From assembly GCF_963576675.1 (NCBI RefSeq), contig NC_088914.1:22733001-22797000 (forward strand): a stretch of DNA of 64,000 nucleotides. Reading direction: 5' to 3'. The stretch comes from Euphorbia lathyris. Taxonomy: Eukaryota; Streptophyta; Magnoliopsida; Malpighiales; Euphorbiaceae. Below are positions 20,600-29,004 of the stretch, piece after piece (position 1 is the stretch's first letter; every line of letters begins with the position of its first letter). A model generated the notes under the pieces. It saw nothing but the letters and a program-made list of their open reading frames with translations. It was not told the DNA's origin and searched no databases. Both the position numbers and the translations under genes were made by a program.

Positions 20600-22245
20600 G
20601 TTTCTCAACCATCTGAAGCTACACATCGTAGCTTAGCTCAAGATCGACCAAGGAGGGTTGGAGTTAGGCCACCTAAAAGGTATGGTTTTGAGGACATGGT
20701 GGGCTATGCACTACAAGTTGCTGAAGAGTTGGACACTCGTGAACCATCAACTTACAAAGAAGTTGTTTCAGGCATCGATTCTGAGAAATGGCTTGCTGCT
20801 ATGGGAGATGAGATGGAGTCCCTTCATAAGAATCAAACATGGGATTTAGTCATACCACCTCCAGGAAGAAAGATTATTACTTGCAAGTGGGTTCTCAAGA
20901 TGAAAGAAGGGTTATCACCTGCAGAGGGAGTCAAGTATAAAGCTAGAGTTGTTGCTAGAGGTTTCAATTAAAGAGAGGGAGTGGATTATAATAAGATATT
21001 CTCACCAGTAGTCAGACACACCTCTATTAGAGTGTTGCTAGCTATAGTTACACATCAGGATTTGGAGCTTGAGCAATGTAAAGATAGCCTTTCTACATGG
21101 AGATTTGGAGGAAGAGATATACATGACCCAACCAGGTGGTTTCTAGATTCCTGGAAAGGAGAATTATGTTTTCAAGTTGAAGAAGTCCTTGTTTGGACTT
21201 AAGCAGTCTCCTAGGCAGTGGTATAAAAGGTTTGATAGCTACATGATGCAGCTGAGCTACACCAGGAGCCCATATGATTGTTGTGTCTATTACAATAAAC
21301 TAGAAGATGAGTCTTTTATCTATCTGGTGTTGTATGTAGATGACATATTGATAGTTGCAAGGAAGAAGCACGACATTCAGAAGTTGAAGGGTCTTCTCAG
21401 CGCAGAGTTTGAGATGAAGGATTTGGGTGCAGCTCGAAAAATTCTGGGAATAGAGATTTACAGGGACAGAAGCAAAAGGGAGCTTTTTCTGTCACATAAG
21501 GGCTATATTCAGAAGATTTTGTCAAGATTTGGCATGTCTACCGCAAAGCCCATAGATACTTCTAGTGCTGCAAGTGCACGTCTGTATATTGCTTTTGCAC
21601 CTAACTCTGCTGAAGAGAAGGAGTACATGTCTCGAGTTCCCTATGTTAGTGCAGTAGGAAGCTTGATGTATGCAATGGTCTGCACTAGACTTGATCTTGC
21701 ACAGTTTGTTAGTGTTGTTAGCAGGTTTATGGGTGAACCTGGCAATGAGCATTGGAAAGCTGTGAAGAGGATTTTTAGGTACCTAAAAGGTACATCTGAC
21801 ATGGGTCTCATTTATGGAGGTGATACAGAGTGTTTGGTGACAGGTTTTTCAGACTCTAATTATGCTAGAGATGTTGACAGTAGAAGATCTATGACTGGTT
21901 ATGTTTTCACTCTTAGCGGTTCAGTTGTCAGTTGGAAAGCTACTCTGCATCCTACAGTGACTTTGTCTACTACGGAAGCATAGTATATGGCACTAACTGA
22001 AGTTGCTAAGGAGGGGATTTGGCTTAAAGGGATTGGTTAGTGATCTTGCTCTACATCATGATCAGGCTACAGTGTATTGTGACAGTTTGAGTACAATCTG
22101 TTTAGCTAAGGATCAGGTTCATCATGAGAGGACAAAGCATATAGATGTGAGGTATCATTTTCTGAGAAGTGAGAAGAGGGTAAAGGTGAAGAAGGTTGGC
22201 ACTACCGACAATCCTGCTGACATGTTTACCAAGCCCATTCCATAG
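20600..22245 (+). pseudogene. Ty1/copia reverse transcriptase and RNase H (broken)
   Basis: Pieces in order: EKWLAAMGDEMESL, TCKWVLKMKEG, KARVVARGF, then TAA at 20969; YNKIFSPVVRHTSIRVLLA, then a frameshift near 21090; SLFGLKQSPRQWYKRFDSY and the active site YVDDILIVA (about 21340); KYLKGT-type RYLKGTSDMGL; SNYARDVDSRRS of RNase H. A TAG at 21981 follows STTEA. The RNase H end (CDSLSTICLAKD, TKHIDVRYHFLR, NPADMFTKPIP) lies at 22003-22245. The sequence resembles the TNT1/Tork branch of copia. It has no ATG of its own and is dead. Confidence 0.85.
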
Positions 22246-22328
22246 AGCAAGTTTCAACACTGTTTGGACTTGCTAAACATCAGAGATTACTAGTTGCCTG
22301 TGGGCAACGCTGAGGCAGAGGGAAAAGT

Positions 22329-22682
22329 CTGTTCATCTGGTACTGTCATGAGTACATCTGTTATGTTTTCAGGAGGATTCAAGTCAAGATGGAGATTTGT
22401 CGTAATGCCTTGAATTAGTATATCTTGTTTCCTATTCGGAGTAGTATTAGGTTTCGGGTTCCTAGTTGGATTGGGATCATGGGTTCCTAGTTGGATTGAG
22501 ATCATGGGTTCCTAGTGGGATTAGGCTAGATTGGGTATTATAAATACCCCATTATGTAAACCTAATCATGTAATCTGATTTTCTCCTTCTGCCCGTGGAC
22601 TAGCCAACACAACGTTGGTGAACCACGTAAATCTGTGTTTTTCGATTGTTTATTATTTATCTTTCGTTAATTCCGCACAACA
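22329..22682 (+). mobile_element. 3' LTR of the copia remnant
   Basis: A purine-rich tract (GAGGCAGAGGGAAAAG, 22312-22327) precedes TGTTCATC. The stretch ends CGCACAACA, giving TGTT...AACA ends. It contains TATTATAAATACCCC (22537) as a promoter and two copies of GGGTTCCTAGTTGGATT. The left boundary is uncertain by a few tens of bases. Confidence 0.55.
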
Positions 22683-22876
22683 AATATAATATAAGAAAAT
22701 CTAATAAAAAAAGTGAAGACATACACTAAAATGTAATCCATATTAAGAAAAATTATTTATTGCAACATGGAATAAACACTCTTCATTCATTATTTGAGAA
22801 AAACAACTCACAATTGCCCGCCCATATTAGTTGTAATATTATAGAAAAAGGTCATTTGGCTTCCTCTTCACATATA

Positions 22877-23242
22877 TTATCGTGTGATTTTAATTAAGGA
22901 TGCAGCTTTCCTTCCAAACTTTACCTTCTTAGCCTCTTTCTTATTAATTCCAAATGCATTTATAAGAACCTCCAATAGCAAACAATTAATGACTGAGTTT
23001 CGGCCAGAAAGATCAGAGGTAATTGGGTTACTTGTGGTCTTGAAGGTAACATATTCTAATATCTCACTCTTTGCTTGTTCCGCCATCAAAAAGCTATGTG
23101 GCACTAGCAGGAGTTGTCCTTCCTTTATAATGTCGTTGAACACATTCTTTCCATTGTCATCTACTACTTGAATATGACCTTCACCCTTGATCACGTAAAT
23201 TATGCTATGACTATTTTCCCAATGAGGTAATCTCATAACATC
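22877..23242 (-). CDS. Legumin-like exon 4
   Basis: Acceptor TTTGCAG before 23242, then 121 codons and TAA. It codes for the second cupin: DVMRLPHWENSHSIIYVIKG, GHIQVVDDNGKNVF, EGQLLLVPHSFLMAEQA, EYVTFKTTSNPI, LSGRNSVI, and FGINKKEAKKVKFGR near the C-terminus. All match the basic-chain pattern of 11S globulins. The frame is intact. Confidence 0.85.
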   Translation of the reverse strand, partial: DVMRLPHWENSHSIIYVIKGEGHIQVVDDNGKNVFNDIIKEGQLLLVPHSFLMAEQAKSEILEYVTFKTTSNPITSDLSGRNSVINCLLLEVLINAFGINKKEAKKVKFGRKAASLIKITR

Positions 23243-23332
23243 CTGCAAATTTACATATACAATTACAATACATTCAACTCTAATATTTAAAGTAAAAAAA
23301 ATCATGAAGCTCTGGTCTCTTATTTTTTTTAG

Positions 23333-24138
23333 GGTAAATTCCAAAAAAAAACCCATGTGGTTTCATGTTATTCCAAAAATACCCTTGTGGTTTGTTAATA
23401 CAAAAAAAAGGACTGTGGTTTGCGCCGTTACCCCGAAAAACGGAAAATGGCTTAACACCATTAAAGTGCTGACGTGGCACCGGGGTAAGGTTGGAAATTC
23501 GATTTTTTTTATTTTTTTATTTTTTCCCTCTCTCTCTCTCCTCCTCCTCCTCCTTCTTCTTCTTCTTCTTCTTCTTCTTCTTCTTCTTCTTCTCTCTTCT
23601 TCTTCCTTCTTCTTCTTTCTTCTTCCTTCTTTCTTCTTCCTTTTTCTTTTTTTTCCTCTATTCTTTTTTTTTTAATTTCGGACACTTTGAAATTTTCCAG
23701 AAATCTGGAAAATTTCTGGATTTCTGGAAATTTCCAGATTTCTGGAAAATCTAGAAATCTGGAATCCAGATTTCTGGAAATTTTCCGAAAATCTGGAAAA
23801 TTTCAGGAAATCTGGAAATTTCCAGATTTCCGAAAACTTAAAAAAAAGAAGGAAGAATAAGGAAGAATAAGGAGGAAGAAGAAGAAGAAGAAGAAGAAGA
23901 AGGAGGAGGAGAGAAGAAGAAGAAGAAGGAGAAGAAGAAGAGAGGGGAAAAAAAAATAAAAAAAAAAATTCGAATTTTCAACCTTACCCCTGTGCCACGT
24001 CAGCACTTTAACGGTGTTAAGTCATTTTCCGTTTTTCGGGGTAACGGCACAAACCACAGTCTTTTTTTTGTATTAACAAACCACAATGGTTTTTTTGGAA
24101 TAACATGAAACCACAGAGTTTTTTTTTTGGAATTTACC
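23333..24138. mobile_element. Foldback (Mutator-like) MITE in legumin intron 3
   Basis: Ends GGTAAATTCC and GGAATTTACC are the tips of arms of about 190 bases, for example GGTAACGGC/GCCGTTACC and TGACGTGGCAC/GTGCCACGTCA. ATTTTTTTTA flanks both sides, an apparent 9-10 bp target duplication. The centre holds CTT and GAA microsatellites (23530-23640, 23875-23945) and many TTTCTGGAAA palindromes. The polyleucine/phenylalanine frames here are microsatellite translations, not genes. Confidence 0.8.
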
Positions 24139-24746
24139 ATTTTTTTTATATAACTAAGCTCTTTATTTTCCAATTTGACACATAAAATTCCTGATTAGTT
24201 ATAGCTACATATTGTTAGACATAATAATAAAAGCCATTCTTGATTTTTACCTATCAACATAAGTGTTTAGGTGAAACGGTTCATTGACATAATATCACAA
24301 CCTCTTAAACTAAGTCGTCGAGGATTCAAATCCGCGAATTTCCATTTATTATAAAAATATGACAATTGCTTATTGGTAAAAGTATGTGACTCATTTAATA
24401 CATACCTGAATTACATTTTTTACTATCTTAAAAAAAAAAAAAAAATTAGAGATTCGCTAAACTTGTATCATAAATATGAAAAATTATTTTTGCACTGTTA
24501 AATATCTAATTTCAAATATACTGAAATTTCATGTAAATAGTTAACTTCTTTTAATAAATAGAGACTTAATTTTTGCAATTGTAGTGTTAAAATAAAAAAT
24601 CATAATCTTGATAAATAAAAATGAAAAGTAAAATGTAAATCCACAGGTTCTTTTTCACCAACTGGTCCTAAACTATGTACTCAAATGTCATGCATGAATA
24701 GTTTATGACCAGTTTTGTCCAAAAACCATAGTAGGAATTTTTTCAC

Positions 24747-25142
24747 CTTTAAAAGAAGGCTGTAAGAAGCGCTGAGTTGGATCGACTCAAGAATAGGGAG
24801 TTGGTGGACATCGATGGTTTTCAAATGACCAACTTCTCGGATGAAGAGATCCGCCATTGAAGGATCGGAGATTTTCGCTATCCTCGTGCTAATATTGCAT
24901 AAACACTCATTCTTGTCATTGTCAGCTCCATTTTGCCCTTGTTGGTCATGTTTTGGATAAGATTGGGTAGCCGGTGAACTGGATAAATGAAGTTCACTAC
25001 AAGTCATATAGATGGTGCTATTCCTAAAGACCATCTTGCTTTGAAGTTTCATGGCCAACTCATTATTGATGTTGAATGCTTTAGTGATAAACTCCGAAGA
25101 AAGCCCGTTCAATATATTAGTAGGCCCCCCTAGGTAGAATAG
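24747..25142 (-). CDS. Legumin-like exon 3
   Basis: Acceptor CATAG at 25147-25143, donor AAAG|GTGAAA at 24746, 132 codons in phase 0. It starts LFYLGG and continues NGLSSEFITKAFNI and ELAMKLQSK. The acidic-basic junction reads NDKNECLCNISTRIAKI; the Asn-Gly bond cut by vacuolar processing enzyme is not there. It then has DPSMADLF, VGHLKTIDVHQLPILE and QLSASYSLLLK. Confidence 0.85.
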
Positions 25143-25433
25143 CTATGACACATTGAATGGACAAAAAGATAAATGCATGGTTAACCCAAAAAACAAAAAA
25201 AAAATTAACATAAAAGGTGTTTATGCTTTATATATGTTATTGAACTTGAAAAAGAAAATTAAAGGAAGTCTACCATTTTCCTTTTCAAGGAATATCATAT
25301 ATTTAGATGTAATAATTTTTGTTTGTAATACATAATTATAAGATTCTTTTTTTTAATACGAAATTATAAGATTCCTTAAATACATAATATAGTAATAATT
25401 AATTATTACTCCGCACCATTCCACAAAGATGTA

Positions 25434-25701
25434 CTCCCTCCGTTTCATATTACATGTCTTTTTTGGAGAGTTGTATAGAAATTAAGGATATTGAAAAAAA
25501 GACATTGTTGGCCCTTATTTATTGATTCTAATATTTATTTATTCTATAATAAGTCCAGTATTCTAATTAATTTCCGTAAACCCGCGTTTTATAGCGGAGA
25601 AAAAGATGACTTAACGTGTACTGGTCATATAAAATGACATGTAATATGAAACAAAAAAGAATCTCTAAAAAGACATGTAATATAAAATAAAACGGAGATA
25701 G
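25434..25701. mobile_element. Stowaway MITE in legumin intron 2
   Basis: It starts CTCCCTCCGTTTCATATTAC, the Stowaway terminus, and ends AAAACGGAGATAG. TA flanks both ends (25432-25433 and 25702-25703). Internal GACATGTAATATGAAAC and GTTTCATATTACATGTC pair. 268 bases, no coding capacity. Confidence 0.9.
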
Positions 25702-25977
25702 TATCTAATAAGAATCAGAATTATTTTGTTACAAGCTTAATCTTTATTTGTTGAAATGTGTTCAGATTTTATAGGCATATTCCTTCAATATTTCACAATG
25801 GATCAATTAACTTCATGGCCAATTAAAATAAACCTTTTTATAATAGATAAAATAATTCTAAAACAAAATATGAAAATATAGAGATTCTAAAATGACGATA
25901 ATCTTTGTTTATATATATGTTCCTTAAATTATTTTTCACAATGTAATTTATAAATTTTATATATTATTGTTTCTTAC

Positions 25978-26177
25978 TCGGAAGGGATCTGTGTTGGAGA
26001 TGCGGGAGATAACAATGGCAATAATTGTCTCATTTCCACCATTATAGGCCCAAAACGTCTCTCCAATGTGTAAAATTAACATGTCACCACCCTGACGATG
26101 ATAAATATTATGACATTTGTTTTCACCGTCTAATTCTTAAGAGCATTCAGGAATGATCATACCAAATATACCTTTGC
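25978..26177 (-). CDS. Legumin-like exon 2, contains a stop
   Basis: Acceptor CAG at 26180-26178 and donor CGA|GTAAGA at 25977. It codes for GKGIFGMIIPEC, where the cysteine is the one that links acidic and basic chains. TAA at 26139-26137 follows, then GGDMLILHIGETFWAYNGGN, which is the GDVxxxPxGxxHWxYNDG block of cupin 1 with the histidine lost (HW to FW). The variable Gln-rich segment of normal 11S proteins is almost missing. Confidence 0.8.
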
Positions 26178-26589
26178 CTGTATATTCATAACTACAATAT
26201 TTATGACAAGTAAAACAAATTTAATAAATATTGATTTGGCATTTAAATTTTGACTTGGTGAAGAATACTGGATTTTACATATTAATATAATTTATAATTT
26301 GGTAATTTGAACCGTATTAATCTTATATCAAGATGTACTAAGGATAATTTTAAAGATTATATTATAAAAATTTTAATAATATATTTTATTAGGTTATATA
26401 TTTTAAGTGATTAAACTCTATAATAATAAGGGATCTACCAGGACCCATTAGGAGTTTTTTTTTTTTTTTTTTTTTACATTATATTATATATAACAAAGAG
26501 AAAAGAATTTACAATTACAATTTAAAATTAATGATAAATTAGTAATGTAAATAAACTGAAAGAAGTTAACTATTGAATAAAACAAAAGC

Positions 26590-27076
26590 TTAATAGGTAC
26601 CTAACCCCCTAAACTTGTAACTTTTTTTCACCTGGCCTCCTCAACTTAGAGGACAACCTCTCAACCCCTCAACTCTCAAAAAACATCACATACAACCCCT
26701 TATACTTTTATGTTCGGTCAAAATATTGACCCGTGTAGAAAACGCGCTTGACTGTTGACAACACCAATGCCATGTGTCATTTTTTATTAAATTTTTTCAT
26801 TGAAATCCCTGCTCGGCGAGCAACTACCAGAGATGGATTTCGATCAGAATTCTTATGCCAGAATGGAAAATTTTAATAAAAAAAGTGACACGTGACATTG
26901 GTGTGGTCAACAATCAAGCACGTTTTCTACACAGGTCAATATTTTGACCGAACATAGAGGTGTAAGGAGCTGTATGTGATTTTTTGGAGAGTTGAGGGGG
27001 TTGAGATGTTGTCCCCTAAGTTGAAGGGGCCAGATGAAAAAAAGTTACAAGTTTAGGGGGGTTGGATGCCTATTAA
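26590..27076. mobile_element. Long-arm MITE flanked by TTAA in legumin intron 1
   Basis: TTAATAGG at the left and CCTATTAA at the right. Arms of about 225 bases pair (CTAACCCCCCTAAACTTGTAAC-type, GGTCAATATTTTGACCG, TTTTCTACAC). TTAA on both sides would be a piggyBac-type target duplication, but TAA/TTA of Harbinger type cannot be excluded. Confidence 0.7.
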
Positions 27077-27292
27077 GACTAAAACAAAACTTAACCACCT
27101 CAAATGTATTATTTCAAATATTGAGACTGAATAGTGTTTTTTCCGTTAAAAATTAGGGATACTTATTTAGTCTAGAAAAACGAGTTAATACTGAATTTAG
27201 GATAAGGTACCAAAACGGTTTTAAAGTTTTTGGGTAAATACCAATTTAATCCCAGCATATAAAATAACACTATTTAATATTAATATTAGTCA

Positions 27293-27763
27293 GGTTATAT
27301 GGTACGGAGTGTTGGGCAGTGAAACACTGCCACATCCATAAGATGTCGGTGGCGGAGATGCGTATGTTGAGATGGATGTGTGGCCATACGAGAAAGGATC
27401 GGGTGAGTAATGAAATAATTAGGACAAAAGTAGGGGTCACATATATTGAGAATAAAATGAGAGAAAACCGACTAAGGTGTTTTGGCCATGTGAGACGTAG
27501 AGCGCTTGATGCGCCGGTTAGGAGAACTGAAGAGTGGCAAAGAGATGTAGTGGTGAGGGGTAGGGGAAGACCTAAGCAAACTTGGGGGACGATCGAGAGT
27601 GATATGAGTTTACTGGGAATTGAGGAAGATATGATAGTGGATAGGACGGAGTGGAGGGAGCGAATTTGTGTCGCTGACACGACTTGATTTCACGGTTTTA
27701 TATGATGGTTCATGTTAGCCGACCCCGAATCATTTCGGGACTAAGGCTTTGTTGTTGTTGTTG
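27293..27763 (+). mobile_element. RTE-type LINE 3' fragment, TSD TATTAGTCA
   Basis: The open frame to TGA at 27687 encodes the conserved C-terminal region of plant RTE LINEs: LYGTECWAV, MSVAEMRMLRWMCGHT, DRVSNEIIR, KMRENRLRCFGHV, GRGRPKQTW and the end ICVADTT. The 3' tail is (TTG)n, characteristic of the RTE clade. TATTAGTCA is duplicated at 27284-27292 and 27764-27772. It is a 5'-truncated insertion in legumin intron 1, opposite in sense to the gene. Confidence 0.9.
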
Positions 27764-27895
27764 TATTAGTCAAATGTACCAATTTATCCCTGAATAACAG
27801 AACTAACATTCCAACGTTTTTAAAATTGTATTGTCCCAAATTCCGTTACCTAAAGCTAAATTGTTACTATTTCACAAACATTAAATTTAGCTAAC

Positions 27896-28169
27896 CTTGA
27901 ACTGTGTAAATGATTGTATGACCATTGTTGTGGAGTGGTAATACATGGCCATTGGGTTTAACGGTGTATCGTACGACCTGTACACCAGCACATTGAAACA
28001 GGTCGGTGTTTGGATTCCATATTTCTGCAGAACCACCTTCAGTAGGAATATGGATATCAGGTTCCCTCACAAAGAGACGAGGGATCACTTGGCAACTAGT
28101 CTTAGAACTAATAGCTTCGCAGCTATGGCGGAGGAGAAGAAGAAGACAGCAGACTGAAACATAAGTCAT
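27896..28169 (-). CDS. Legumin-like exon 1
   Basis: ATG at 28169 is preferred over the upstream frame start because the TATA box lies 45 bases before it and a signal peptide follows (MTYVSVCCLLLLL...CEA). The mature part shows the 11S features TSCQ, EGGSAEIWN, FQCAGVQVVRYTVKPNG and IIYTVQG. The two cysteines are those of the conserved intrachain disulphide. Donor CAAG|GTTAG ends the exon in phase 1. Confidence 0.85.
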
Positions 28170-28204
28170 GGTTTTGGAACTGATCAGAACGTTTATTATA
28201 ATCA

Positions 28205-28375
28205 AGTATTTATACAACAAACTTGCGTAACTTCCACATATACTATTTGTCTCATACAACAATTGAATGAGACTCATGTTTCGTATTTATAAAGCAAACT
28301 TGTTTTAACTTCCATAAAGCTATATGGGACAGAACAATTGAATGAGATTTCTAAACTTTTTTTTGTGTTTTCCAT
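28205..28375 (-). repeat. Tandem duplication of the legumin core promoter
   Basis: Two segments of about 80 bases share CTCATTCAATTGTT, GGAAGTTA and CAAGTTTG(C/T)T followed by a TATA box. The distal unit is about 28290-28370 and the proximal about 28210-28285. Confidence 0.65.
28207..28214 (-). promoter_or_regulatory. Legumin proximal TATA box
   Basis: TATAAATA on the minus strand, 45 bases before the ATG, in the context TTGTTGTATAAATACTTG. A second TATA box, TTTATAAATA at 28284-28293, sits in a duplicated promoter segment. Confidence 0.65.
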
Positions 28376-28457
28376 AGGAAGGAAGAGTTTCATGATCATT
28401 AGTAAACCATAATATTTAAAAGAAGTTTAATAAATAGCAACTTATTTATACGCATCA

Positions 28458-28740
28458 AGACAATACTATGCGAGGCACTGATATAAAATATATAATTAGG
28501 CTTTAACTATCAGTTTGAGTGTTTGGTTAAAATTGGTTCCATGACATTGTTTTAGAGCCACTTGAGCCAAACTGTTCAGAGTTCAGATCCCGACAACTTC
28601 ATTAATACGTAGAATGAAAAACACGTGGAAGAATCTGCTTGTGTTGTGCACCCTGTCAATCCAGTGGTATATTTGCGTGTCAGGATATGTCAGACGCTAA
28701 TATAAAATATATGATTTAGCCTTAATTATTAGCTTCAACT
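28458..28740 (+). mobile_element. TRIM-like element
   Basis: Direct repeats of the form CTAATATAAAATATATGATT and ...GCCTTAATTATTAGCTTCAA occur at about 28470-28545 and 28688-28740. A decayed tRNA-Met primer site (TGACATTGTTTTAGAGCC) follows the first. It shares these motifs with the TRIM at 4432-4735. It has no coding capacity. Confidence 0.5.
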
Positions 28741-29004
28741 CAATAGAAAAAAAAACGGAAGAGAAATGTTTTTCTGTTTAAAGCTGATGGTTTACAAACA
28801 GTAATAAAGGAAGAAAAAGCAAGAATGCCCACCAAACATAAAGCCAATCTCGAAATTGTGCTACTTATCTCAAGCAAAGAAAAAAAGATTTGATTCTGGA
28901 AAAGAAAAGCGGTTAGATTAAGGTTCATAGTAGAGTAGTTGAAAAAAGATCCAACCGCTCTCATTAACCCCCTTAAGAAAGTGGATTTCCCAAATAGAAT
29001 TAAA

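Larger units (their letters stand above)
22877..28169 (-). pseudogene. Legumin-like 11S globulin gene, four exons, one in-frame stop
   Basis: Four exons on the minus strand splice with consistent phases (1, 0, 0) into about 411 codons. They encode the two-cupin 11S seed-storage fold. Exon 1 gives a signal peptide and the start of the acidic chain. Exons 2 and 3 give the rest of cupin 1 and the hinge. Exon 4 gives cupin 2. Storage globulins are made on the rough ER, trimerise and are stored in protein vacuoles. TAA in exon 2 (26137-26139) would stop translation after about 100 residues, and exon 2 is short. The expected Asn-Gly processing site before the basic chain is absent. Introns hold four mobile elements. 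It could be a recent pseudogene or an allele with a read error at one codon. Confidence 0.85.

Noticed and set aside
23304..24006. Phe/Leu/Ser-rich frames on both strands
   Set aside because: They are translations of CTT/GAA microsatellites in a foldback MITE.
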